DNA of 9,890 nucleotides from Tannerella sp. oral taxon 808 (GTDB lineage Bacteria > Bacteroidota > Bacteroidia > Bacteroidales > Tannerellaceae): the NCBI GenBank assembly GCA_002890585.1, contig MIQB01000073.1, positions 1 through 9,890 on the forward strand. The letters are read 5' to 3'. This document shows, one piece after another, positions 1 to 6,248 of the stretch. Made by a program: the position numbers and the translations under genes. How positions within the stretch are numbered: the stretch's first letter is position 1; every line of letters starts with the position of its first letter. A model generated the notes under the pieces. The model was not told the origin of the DNA. It did no database searches and worked only from the letters and a program-made list of their open reading frames with translations.

Positions 1-212
1 CAAGTTCGAAGAAGCTCTGTCTTGAACAGCACAAGGCTGTCGTAACTGGGACGCCCTGTGGACTTGTTGCCTTTGGTATAAGCTACCTCGATGATTCCAC
101 GGATTGGAGTCCAATCAATGATCTTGTCTATCTGTGAGAAGAAGGCATGCTTGATCTTGCGCTGGCCGAGAAGTAAATCGGCAAAATTCGGGGAAGAGGG
201 CTGTTGTTTCAT
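1..212 (-). CDS. IS5-family transposase, N-terminal fragment (partial)
   Basis: The frame starts with ATG at 212 and stays open to the window edge, giving 70 residues that begin MKQQPSSPNFADLLLGQRK. A middle stretch reads WTPIRGIIEVAY, followed by KGNKSTGRPSYDSLVLFKTE. The GRPsYD-x-x-x-LFK pattern is typical of the N-terminal DUF772-type region of IS5/IS1182 transposases, which precedes the DDE catalytic domain. The DDE residues are beyond the edge, so activity cannot be judged, but this copy has no frameshift or stop in view, unlike the right copy. The gene reads away from gdhA. The exact IS subgroup is uncertain. Confidence 0.82.
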   Translation of the reverse strand, partial: MKQQPSSPNFADLLLGQRKIKHAFFSQIDKIIDWTPIRGIIEVAYTKGNKSTGRPSYDSLVLFKTELLRT

Positions 213-278
213 GCTATAAAGCTGCTGAAAACAATGGAGATACGAAAGGGAGTTGTCGAATAGTTTTGCAGAAGTCTC
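1..278 (-). mobile_element. IS5-like insertion sequence, 5' end (left copy, cut by window edge)
   Basis: On the minus strand this segment starts at its outer end with GAGACTTCTGCAAAAC, has a leader of about 66 bp and then enters a transposase reading frame that leaves the window. The same sequence recurs in inverted orientation at 9611-9890, with about 15 substitutions and one 2-bp indel by my hand alignment, and the similarity stops sharply at this outer end. A sharp boundary plus a transposase-like frame mark an IS terminus. Known: GAGACnTTTGC-like ends are common among IS5-type elements of Bacteroidetes. The other IS end, the catalytic domain and the target duplication lie outside the window. 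Confidence 0.85.
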
Positions 279-320
279 GGCCTGCGTCAACCCGCTCCCC
301 GACAAGGTTCTCCCGTAGTT

Positions 321-352
321 TTTGGCCGTATCAAAAACAGCCCCTTTATTTG
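321..352 (+). promoter_or_regulatory. Putative Bacteroidetes-type promoter of gdhA
   Basis: TTTG at 321-324 is followed after 20 bp by TTTATTTG at 345-352, which matches the -7 consensus TAnnTTTG at all fixed bases but one. The known spacing for the Bacteroidetes primary sigma factor is about 19-21 bp. Transcription would start near 357-360, leaving a short A/T-rich leader before the gdhA ATG at 377, with no clear Shine-Dalgarno site. The promoter lies outside the IS, whose end is at 278, so gdhA probably does not depend on the insertion for expression. Confidence 0.5.
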
Positions 353-376
353 TGGACGTCTAAAAAATAAATAAAC

Positions 377-1711
377 ATGAAAACCGAAGAAATTCTGTCG
401 TCATTAGAGGCCAAGCATCCTGGTGAAAAGGAATATTTGCAGGCCGTGAAAGAAGTTCTCACCTCAATCGAGGGCGTCTACAACGAACATCCTGAATTCG
501 AAAAAGCCAAAATCATCGAGCGCCTCGTGGAGCCCGATCGCATCTTCACCTTCCGTGTGCCCTGGGTAGACGATCAAGGCGAAGTGCACGTTAACCTGGG
601 CTACCGCGTTCAGTTCAACAATGCCATCGGCCCGTACAAAGGCGGCCTCCGCTTCCATCCGTCTGTGAACCTCTCCATCCTGAAGTTCCTCGGATTCGAG
701 CAGACCTTCAAAAATGCCCTCACCACCCTCCCCATGGGCGGCGGCAAGGGCGGCGCCGATTTCGTATTCCGCGGACGCAGCGATGCTGAAGTGATGCGCT
801 TCTGCCAATCCTTCATGCTTGAGCTCTGGCGCAACATCGGTCCCGATACCGACGTCCCCGCAGGCGACATTGGCGTTGGTGCACGTGAGGTGGGCTACCT
901 CTTTGGCATGTACAAGAAACTGGCCCGCGAGCACACCGGCACACTCACCGGCAAGGGCTTGGAATTCGGCGGATCCATCCTCCGTCCGGAAGCTACCGGC
1001 TTCGGCGGACTCTATTTCGTTAACCAGATGCTCCGCGAGCACGGTCACGACATCAAAGGCAAGACCGTAGCCGTTTCCGGCTTTGGCAACGTCGCTTGGG
1101 GAGCCGTTACAAAGGCCACCGAGCTGGGCGCAAAGGTTGTGACCATCTCCGGCCCCGACGGATACGTTTACGATCCGGCCGGCATATCCGGTAAGAAGAT
1201 CGATTACATGCTTGAGCTCCGCGCTTCGGGCAACGACATCGTAGCCCCCTATGCCGACAAGTTCAAGGAAGCCACCTTCATCGCCGGCAAGCGCCCGTGG
1301 GAGCAGAAAGTCGACATCGCCCTCCCCTGCGCCACCCAGAACGAGCTCAATGCTGATGACGCCAAAGCGCTCATCGCCAACAAGACGCTCTGCGTAGCCG
1401 AGATCTCCAACATGGGATGCACCGCCGAGGCCGTCGACCTCTTCCTTCAACACAAGCAACTCTTTGCCCCCGGCAAGGCAGTCAATGCGGGCGGTGTAGC
1501 TACCTCCGGCCTCGAAATGACGCAGAACGCGATGCACATCTCTTGGACAGCTGCTGAAGTAGACGAACGTCTGCATCAGATCATGAGCAGCATCCACGAA
1601 CAGTGCGTGCTGCACGGTCGCGAAGGCGAGTACATCAACTACGTGAAGGGTGCCAACATTGCCGGCTTCATGAAAGTAGCCCGCGCAATGATGGCGCAAG
1701 GCATCATGTAA
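377..1711 (+). CDS. gdhA: NADP-type glutamate dehydrogenase
   Basis: This hexameric cytosolic enzyme interconverts glutamate and 2-oxoglutarate plus ammonia, linking nitrogen assimilation and amino-acid catabolism to the TCA pool. The 444 residues match the usual length of the roughly 450-residue bacterial class. Visible are the substrate-binding YKGG (K88) and FKNAL (K112), the catalytic lysine signature LPMGGGKGG (K124), PAGDIGVG with the catalytic Asp D164, and the Rossmann loop GFGNVA at 235-240 in the dinucleotide domain. The C-terminal part has NAGGVATSGLEMTQN, typical of the family. The start at 377 fits homologues (MKTEEILSSL) and lies just behind a good promoter. It converges on ruvC with a 20-bp gap and no obvious terminator. 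Coenzyme choice (NADP or NAD) is assigned by family resemblance and is less certain than the enzyme identity. Confidence 0.96.
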   Translation: MKTEEILSSLEAKHPGEKEYLQAVKEVLTSIEGVYNEHPEFEKAKIIERLVEPDRIFTFRVPWVDDQGEVHVNLGYRVQFNNAIGPYKGGLRFHPSVNLSILKFLGFEQTFKNALTTLPMGGGKGGADFVFRGRSDAEVMRFCQSFMLELWRNIGPDTDVPAGDIGVGAREVGYLFGMYKKLAREHTGTLTGKGLEFGGSILRPEATGFGGLYFVNQMLREHGHDIKGKTVAVSGFGNVAWGAVTKATELGAKVVTISGPDGYVYDPAGISGKKIDYMLELRASGNDIVAPYADKFKEATFIAGKRPWEQKVDIALPCATQNELNADDAKALIANKTLCVAEISNMGCTAEAVDLFLQHKQLFAPGKAVNAGGVATSGLEMTQNAMHISWTAAEVDERLHQIMSSIHEQCVLHGREGEYINYVKGANIAGFMKVARAMMAQGIM

Positions 1712-1731
1712 ACCATCAGTCAAGACGTCTA

Positions 1732-2307
1732 TTATAACCCTCGAACCTTATTGGGGTTCTTGGCGATAAAATCTTTCCACCCGGCGTATGCTTTTTCAGG
1801 CATAGGCCGGGTGATTTGCATATAATGGCAATATGCGGCAGCGAGGCCGTCCGTCGCATCTAACTGCGGCAGCATATCGGTCTCGGGGATATGCAGAATA
1901 CGTTGCAACATGCCCGCCACCTGCTCCTTCGAGGCCTGACCGTTTCCGGTAATCGCCAGTTTGATCTTCAGAGGCGCATATTCAAAGATGGGCACCTCCC
2001 GATTCAGTGCTGCCGCAATAGCCGTCCCCTGAGCTCGCCCCAACTTGAGCATGCTTTGCACGTTCTTCCCAAAGAAAGGCGCTTCAATCGCCATCTCGTC
2101 GGGGTGATACTGATCCACAAGCGCAAGCACCTTCTCATAAATCCGGTGCAAGCGGAGGTAATGATTCTCGTAACGATCGAGTTTCAGAACACCCATAGTC
2201 ATGAGCGAAGTGTTACGTCCCTTAACCGACAACACCCCGTAGCCCATAATCACAGTGCCCGGATCGATGCCGATGATGACGCGTTCAGCTAATTCAGGAT
2301 ATTTCAT
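1732..2307 (-). CDS. ruvC: Crossover junction endodeoxyribonuclease RuvC
   Basis: RuvC resolves Holliday junctions as a dimer after RuvAB branch migration, during recombinational repair. The protein has 191 residues, slightly longer than the E. coli enzyme. It shows the N-terminal IIGIDPGTVIMGYG with the first metal-binding Asp D15, then MAIEAPFFGKN with E75, and the C-terminal QLDATDGLAAAYCH with D150 and D153. These four acidic residues have the order and spacing of the family's catalytic site (D7, E66, D138 and D141 in E. coli). A short N-terminal extension, MKYPELAERV, precedes the first strand. An AGGAG on the coding strand (plus-strand 2320-2324) lies 12 nt before the ATG and supports this start. 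It is a single gene here, not next to ruvA or ruvB, as is common in this phylum. It is divergent from the tRNA gene. Confidence 0.95.
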   Translation of the reverse strand: MKYPELAERVIIGIDPGTVIMGYGVLSVKGRNTSLMTMGVLKLDRYENHYLRLHRIYEKVLALVDQYHPDEMAIEAPFFGKNVQSMLKLGRAQGTAIAAALNREVPIFEYAPLKIKLAITGNGQASKEQVAGMLQRILHIPETDMLPQLDATDGLAAAYCHYMQITRPMPEKAYAGWKDFIAKNPNKVRGL

Positions 2308-2386
2308 TGCAATGCTATGCTCCTTTCCAAGTTTGAGAGATAGAATGTGATGTAGAAAACAAGTATGAGCATAAAATTTAGATCAA

Positions 2387-2420
2387 TGTGAGTGTCGGAT
2401 AAATTGCAGGTTTATATTTG
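2387..2420 (+). promoter_or_regulatory. Putative promoter of tRNA-Ala
   Basis: TATATTTG at 2413-2420 is an exact match to the Bacteroidetes -7 consensus TAnnTTTG. A weak upstream element, TGTG at 2387-2390 (one mismatch to TTTG), lies 22 bp before it. The -7 box ends 16 bp before the mature tRNA 5' end at 2437, so the primary transcript would have only a short 5' leader for RNase P to remove. The -7 call is good and the -33 call is weak. Confidence 0.55.
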
Positions 2421-2436
2421 CCCCCGATTAATCAAA

Positions 2437-2510
2437 GGGGCATTAGCTCATCTGGCTAGAGCGCGACACTGGCAGTGTCGAGGTGAGCGGTTCGAGTCCG
2501 CTATGCTCCA
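2437..2510 (+). tRNA. tRNA-Ala (anticodon GGC)
   Basis: All four arms fold. The 7-bp acceptor stem is GGGGCAT with ATGCTCC (2503-2509), including the G3-T70 wobble that is the hallmark of alanine tRNAs, and the discriminator base is A. The D stem is GCTC/GAGC. The anticodon stem CGACA/TGTCG encloses the loop CTGGCAG, giving anticodon GGC at 2471-2473. The variable loop is AGGTG. The T arm is AGCGG-TTCGAGT-CCGCT. The 3' CCA is not encoded (CTT follows), so it must be added by the CCA-adding enzyme. GGC reads GCC and GCU codons. The gene stands alone between its own promoter and terminator, outside any rRNA operon. Confidence 0.95.
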
Positions 2511-2549
2511 CTTTACCAATTACATTTAAAATACAGCTTACACACAAGG

Positions 2550-2597
2550 GCGCCCGGCTTTACCTATTGGGGGATAAGGCCGGGCGCTTTGTTTATT
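2550..2597 (+). terminator. Rho-independent terminator after tRNA-Ala
   Basis: The 9-bp perfect stem GCGCCCGGC (2550-2558) pairs with GCCGGGCGC (2579-2587). Inner TTTA/TAAG bases can extend it. It is followed at once by the T-rich run TTTGTTTATT. It lies 39 bp after the tRNA 3' end on the same strand and probably ends that transcript. From here to the permease stop at 2743 there is no gene, only the hairpin repeat at 2695-2722 and a weaker CTCCC/GGGAG pair near 2660-2680. Confidence 0.78.
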
Positions 2598-2694
2598 CTC
2601 TTGCCCTTCACTTTATTACCAGTTGAATGGGGGAGCGGCTAAGTGGAATGTGGATACACCTCCCGCTTGCGCTGGGAGTTCATATACAATCGAA

Positions 2695-2722
2695 GTAGGG
2701 GCGAATGATTATTCGCCCCTAC
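2695..2722. repeat. Perfect 12-bp hairpin repeat beginning GTAGGGG
   Basis: GTAGGGGCGAAT at 2695-2706 is followed by the 4-nt loop GATT and the exact reverse complement at 2711-2722. It lies 20 bp beyond the 3' end of the permease gene. On the permease strand it is not followed by a T run, so it is a poor intrinsic terminator, though it could protect or end the mRNA. A second hairpin with the same GTAGGGG start lies before the permease at 4441-4466. This suggests a dispersed REP-like family. Confidence 0.7.
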
Positions 2723-2742
2723 TGTGTAATGAGGTGAATAAG

Positions 2743-4395
2743 TTACGCCGGTTTGATGTTCGGTTCTTCGAGGCCAAGGTGGTGCTTCTTATCAACGGCC
2801 TTGAGCAGGATGCCGAGAACAAGAGCGGCCACACCGAGCATGGCGAGCATCAGCAGTGCGTTGGTGTAGTTATACGACACGGCAGCTTCCGACGGCGTGA
2901 GATTGCCGGCAGCCAAGGCCTGTTCAACCTCCGGATTGGAGGCTTTGAGCACTTTGCCGATGAGCAACGGGAAGAGCCAGAGGCCGATGTTCTGTATCCA
3001 GAAGATGAGCGCGTAGGCCGAACCGATCACTTTGCTGTCGACAAGTTTGGGGACGCTTGGCCAGAGCGATGCGGGCACGAGTGAGAACGATGAACCAAGC
3101 ACAAGGATGGTGGCGAAGGCTAACACGACACTACCCACGGGGCTACCTTTGAATTGCGGCAGGACGAAGGCGAACGTAAGGTGGCAGACGATGAGCAGGA
3201 TCGAGCCAAGCATAAGCATCGAGGCGGCTTTGCCTTTGTTGTCGACGTATTTGCCGAGGATGGGGGTGATACCCACGGCCAAGAGCGGAAAGACGGCGAA
3301 GATGGATTCGGCCGATTGGCGACAGTAGGACATGTAACAGAAGACGAGCAACGAGGCGATGGAGACGACGAGCAACACGTGTTTCATCACGCCGCGACTG
3401 AAGTTGCTGGTGAAGGCCGTGACGGCAATGACGAGCATGACGACGTATTGCACATAGGCCACCGTACTGGAAGCCCAGAAGCCCTCCGTGGGCTGATGGA
3501 AGTCGATGTTGCATTGGAGCATATTGACGGCGTACTTCTGGAAGGGGAAGATGGCCGAATAGTAGAGCACGCAGAGCAGGGCTACGAGCCAGAAGCCGCC
3601 GTCGGAGAGGATGCGGCCGAGGTCTTTGATCTTGAACGGCTCGTCGGCCTCTTCGGCTTCGCCCGTCTCGGCGTCGAGCTTGCGATCCATGAAGAAGTAG
3701 ACGATGAACATGATGAGGGCAATGAGCAGCAGGATGACGCCGAAGGCTACGGAGCGCGATACGTCGGGCTTTTCAGACATGCGGGCGATGACGGGTGAGA
3801 AGATCATGCAGGTGGCTACGCCTAATCGAGCCAAAGCCATCTCGGAACCCATCGCCAGGGCCATCTCTTTGCCCTTAAACCACTTCACAATGCCGCGCGA
3901 GACGGTGATTCCGGCCATCTCCACGCCGCAACCGAAGATCATGAAGCCGACGGAGGCAAACTTGGCCGAGGCGGGCATGCCGCGATAGAAGGGTGAGACG
4001 CCGAGCTCATCGAGCAGGGGGATGTAGTTCAGGTGATTCGTAAACCAGACCTCGAGCGAGGAGCCCATGAATCCTTCAGTGACGGCGTACCAGTTGATTG
4101 AGGAGCCGATGAGCATCACTACGCCGGAAAGGATGGCGGTGAAGCGTACGCCCATCTTGTCAAGGATGATGCCGGCGATGATGAGGAAGAAGATAAAGAC
4201 GTTGAGGAAGGTCTCGGAGCCGGCGTAGGTGCCGAAAGCGGTTGAATCCCAGTGGCGGTCAGTCTCTAAGAGGTCTTTCAGCGGAGAGAGGATGTCCATG
4301 AAGATGTAGGAGAAGAACATGGCCATGGCCAGCAGGATGAGTGCCGTCCAACGTGCTGACGGCTTGTCTCTGAGGGTTTGTAATGCTTGTGTCAT
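2743..4395 (-). CDS. Major facilitator superfamily transporter, MFSD1-like
   Basis: This is a 550-residue inner-membrane permease with about 12 hydrophobic segments in two halves. The first half has the MFS motif A between helices 2 and 3, G75-IIL-D79-K-x-G82-V-R84. The second half has the matching GKYVDNKGK at 381-389. The halves are joined by a long acidic cytoplasmic loop at about 237-270, and a hydrophilic tail ends the protein. A KWFKGKEMALAMG stretch (171-183) and the late ASLWPSVPKLV with AYALIFWIQNIGLWLFP resemble the MFSD1 group. MFSD1 in animals is a lysosomal dipeptide carrier, so dipeptide uptake or export is possible here, but the substrate is not shown by the sequence. It follows folC on the same strand after 83 bp that carry repeats and no clear promoter. 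The ATG at 4395 is the first start before a conserved N-terminal helix. Confidence 0.88.
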   Translation of the reverse strand: MTQALQTLRDKPSARWTALILLAMAMFFSYIFMDILSPLKDLLETDRHWDSTAFGTYAGSETFLNVFIFFLIIAGIILDKMGVRFTAILSGVVMLIGSSINWYAVTEGFMGSSLEVWFTNHLNYIPLLDELGVSPFYRGMPASAKFASVGFMIFGCGVEMAGITVSRGIVKWFKGKEMALAMGSEMALARLGVATCMIFSPVIARMSEKPDVSRSVAFGVILLLIALIMFIVYFFMDRKLDAETGEAEEADEPFKIKDLGRILSDGGFWLVALLCVLYYSAIFPFQKYAVNMLQCNIDFHQPTEGFWASSTVAYVQYVVMLVIAVTAFTSNFSRGVMKHVLLVVSIASLLVFCYMSYCRQSAESIFAVFPLLAVGITPILGKYVDNKGKAASMLMLGSILLIVCHLTFAFVLPQFKGSPVGSVVLAFATILVLGSSFSLVPASLWPSVPKLVDSKVIGSAYALIFWIQNIGLWLFPLLIGKVLKASNPEVEQALAAGNLTPSEAAVSYNYTNALLMLAMLGVAALVLGILLKAVDKKHHLGLEEPNIKPA

Positions 4396-4410
4396 TGTGT
4401 AATAAGAGGG

Positions 4411-4450
4411 GTAGTAGGGGGTAGTTAGAAGTAGTTATTAGTAGGGGTGG
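4411..4450. repeat. Four imperfect 10-bp tandem units (GTAGTTAGAA-like)
   Basis: Four consecutive 10-bp blocks all begin with GTAG: GTAGTAGGGG, GTAGTTAGAA, GTAGTTATTA and GTAGGGGTGG. They occupy the leader of the permease gene, ending 15 bp before its start codon on the minus strand. The last unit merges into the hairpin at 4441-4466. Slippage in such an array could change leader length. No function is shown. Confidence 0.5.
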
Positions 4451-4466
4451 ACCTATATGTCCGCTC
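4441..4466. repeat. Hairpin repeat, GTAGGGG family (GGACCTATATGTCC core)
   Basis: GGGTGGAC (4445-4452) pairs with GTCCGCTC (4459-4466) through two G-T wobbles around a 6-nt CTATAT loop, preceded by GTAG. It lies between folC (stop at 4479) and the permease start (4395), both on the minus strand, so it would be transcribed if the two genes are read together. From memory, GTAGGGG-GGAC-type palindromes recur in Bacteroidetes genomes, but this was not searched. Confidence 0.55.
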
Positions 4467-4478
4467 GTTGTTTCGTTT

Positions 4479-5831
4479 TTATTCCTCTTTATTGAGGGGC
4501 GATCCGACAGGGATGAGGGGCAGGGCGTCAGCTACGATGAAGTTGCTGCCGCCGATGAAGATGAAGTCGGTGAGGGAGGAGTCGGCCAGGGCGGTGCGCA
4601 CGGCTTCGGCTACATTGGGGTAAGCCTTGCCGCGCAGTAGGCGTTCGCCGGCGAGTTCGGCCAGACGCTCAGCCGGCAGGGCGCGGTCGGAGCTGGCTTG
4701 GGTGTAATAATAGATTGCGCGCCGGGGCAGCAGCTTGACGATGCTGTCCACGTCCTTGTCGCTACTGAGGCCGATGATGATGCGCATACGGGTGATGGGC
4801 TTGGTACGCACTCGAGTGATCTCGCGAGAGATTCTGTCGAGCATCGGAGAGAGGTATTCCCAAGCGCCGATGTTGTGCCCCGTGTCGCAGACGATGGTGG
4901 GGCTTTGTTGTAGCATCTGCCAGCGACCCATGAGGCCGGTCAGCTCCACAACGTGCGAAAAGCCTTTGCTGACGGCCTCGCGAGAGATTTTGTAGGTGAC
5001 GGTGGTGGTGAGGCTGAGGCGGCGCAGGGCGGTCAGCACGATGCGCGCGTTGTCTATCTGGAATTTGCCTTGCAGCTCGCACCGAATGGGGCCATAGTCG
5101 TCGGAGTCGATCTCCCAGCCGCCGTCGATCGAGGGAGTGGCAGACTGCATGACGGAGGTGGATTGGGCGATGAAGAAGGGGCATTGGCACTCGGAGACTT
5201 TGTCTGAGATCACGTGCATGGCATCGCGCGAGGCGTTTCCGACAATTGTTGGCACGCCTGGCTTGATGATGCCGGCCTTTTCTCCGGCAATCTCTTTGAC
5301 TGTCCGGCCGAGGTATTGCGTGTGATCCAGGGTGATGTTTGTGATGATGCACAGGATGGGGTCTACGATGTTTGTGCTGTCCAGACGTCCGCCCATCCCT
5401 GTCTCCACGACGGCGATTTCCACCTTCTCGCGACGGAAATAATCGAAGGCCATAGCGGTGGTCACTTCAAAGAAGGAGGGGTTTTGCTGCTCGATCAGTC
5501 CCCGGTTTTCTTCCACAAAGCGGATGACCTCGTCTTTGGGGATCATCTGGCCGTTGACGCGGATGCGTTCGCGGTAGTCCACGAGGTGCGGCGAGGTGTA
5601 GAGCCCCACTCGGTGCCCATCGGCTTGCAGTATGGCGGCCAGCATGTGTGATACGGAGCCTTTGCCGTTTGTTCCGGCGATGTGGATTACGTGGAAGGCG
5701 TGTGAGGGTCGGTCCATGGCGTCGTCGAGTGCGTGGCTGCGTTCCAGCCCGGGCTTGTAGGCTCCGGCTCCGATGAGGTGGAAAGCGGGTGTCCTATTAT
5801 ATAGGTATTGAAGTGTTTCCGTGTAATTCAT
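4479..5831 (-). CDS. folC: Bifunctional folylpolyglutamate synthase / dihydrofolate synthase
   Basis: FolC is a cytosolic Mur-ligase-like ATP enzyme that adds glutamate to dihydropteroate (making dihydrofolate) and then to reduced folates, which keeps them in the cell. The 450-residue length is slightly above the E. coli enzyme. In order it shows the P-loop HIAGTNGKGS (50-59), TSPHL (79-83), FFEVTTAMAFDYF (120-132), ETGMGGRLDSTN (143-154), the metal and substrate stretch TNITLDHTQYLG (164-175), and IAGEKAGIIKPG with K185 at the place of the carbamylated lysine. The C-terminal domain has GRW (302-304) and CDTGHN (315-320), the family's D-x-A/G-H-N site. Dihydrofolate synthase activity is assumed from family, since some members make only polyglutamates. 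A putative -7 box lies about 23-30 bp before the ATG. The permease is downstream on the same strand. Confidence 0.94.
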   Translation of the reverse strand: MNYTETLQYLYNRTPAFHLIGAGAYKPGLERSHALDDAMDRPSHAFHVIHIAGTNGKGSVSHMLAAILQADGHRVGLYTSPHLVDYRERIRVNGQMIPKDEVIRFVEENRGLIEQQNPSFFEVTTAMAFDYFRREKVEIAVVETGMGGRLDSTNIVDPILCIITNITLDHTQYLGRTVKEIAGEKAGIIKPGVPTIVGNASRDAMHVISDKVSECQCPFFIAQSTSVMQSATPSIDGGWEIDSDDYGPIRCELQGKFQIDNARIVLTALRRLSLTTTVTYKISREAVSKGFSHVVELTGLMGRWQMLQQSPTIVCDTGHNIGAWEYLSPMLDRISREITRVRTKPITRMRIIIGLSSDKDVDSIVKLLPRRAIYYYTQASSDRALPAERLAELAGERLLRGKAYPNVAEAVRTALADSSLTDFIFIGGSNFIVADALPLIPVGSPLNKEE

Positions 5832-5853
5832 ACGTCACTATTTTTTAGCGGCG

Positions 5854-5861
5854 TAAAAGTA
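5854..5861 (-). promoter_or_regulatory. Putative -7 promoter box of folC
   Basis: On the minus strand the sequence reads TACTTTTA, one mismatch from TAnnTTTG and close to the TACTTTTGC form seen before the gene at 8638-9309. Transcription would start near 5847, giving a leader of about 15 nt before the ATG at 5831. No good -33 TTTG is visible at the expected distance, so the call is tentative. Confidence 0.4.
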
Positions 5862-5928
5862 GAAGGATGTTTTAAGGGAACATCTAAAATCTAAGAACCG
5901 GCGGGGGCAAAGGAGAGCCCTTAAATCA

Positions 5929-6111
5929 CGTGAGTTCGGCGTAAGAATGAGGTTCCTTACGTCCTACAGCATGCCTTTGTTAGAGTGCTCGGGTGGCTAA
6001 AATGTTTTTGGGAATGCTTGCGGGGCGCCCCGCAAGCATCAAATTCCCTGTTTTGACCGTTGCGGGCTTCCGTAGACATACCACCGACTTTATTCTTACC
6101 TCGAACTCACG
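5929..6111. mobile_element. MITE-like element with 8-bp target duplication
   Basis: The left end CGTGAGTTCGGCGTAAGAAT (5929-5948) and the reverse complement of the right end, CGTGAGTTCGAGGTAAGAAT, match over about 24 bp with four differences. Directly outside both ends is the identical 8-mer TTAAATCA (5921-5928 and 6112-6119), as expected for a target site duplication. The 183-bp interior has no plausible gene and contains a perfect palindrome. This is the make-up of a miniature inverted-repeat transposable element moved by a transposase encoded elsewhere. Eight-base duplications occur in several IS families (for example IS66, IS256 and IS1595), so the parent is not identified. It fills most of the 417-bp gap between the folC start and the 3' end of the HAD gene. 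The rest of that gap (5862-5920 and 6120-6248) shows only a small GATGTT/AACATC hairpin. Confidence 0.75.
6014..6039. repeat. Perfect 26-bp GC-rich palindrome inside the MITE-like element
   Basis: ATGCTTGCGGGGC (6014-6026) is followed with no spacer by its exact reverse complement (6027-6039). GGGAA just before it and TTCCC just after it (6043-6048 region) can extend the stem with a bulge. It could form a strong cruciform or RNA hairpin. It sits near the centre of the element at 5929-6111. Confidence 0.85.
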
Positions 6112-6248
6112 TTAAATCAGTTGCAAAAGCATTTTGGGTGAATTATGGGCATATACGCACGGCCGATCTTGATGTCCTTCGATGGCTTCATCTGAACTGG
6201 TGCGCCTTTCGAGCTTATCCATATTCCTAAGTCTTACTCCCTTCTCCA

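Noticed and set aside
464..1723. 419-residue minus-strand frame as a real gene
   Set aside because: It lies wholly antisense to a well-supported gdhA with all catalytic motifs, has no recognisable domain of its own and would also overlap the 3' flank of gdhA. It is kept only as a curiosity in the findings.
2695..2722. Hairpin as an intrinsic terminator of the permease
   Set aside because: The stem is strong, but on the permease strand it is followed by TTCGATTG rather than a T run, so it is listed as a repeat.
3154..3798. 214-residue plus-strand frame inside the permease gene
   Set aside because: It is an acidic antisense reading of transmembrane codons, a common artefact opposite hydrophobic proteins.
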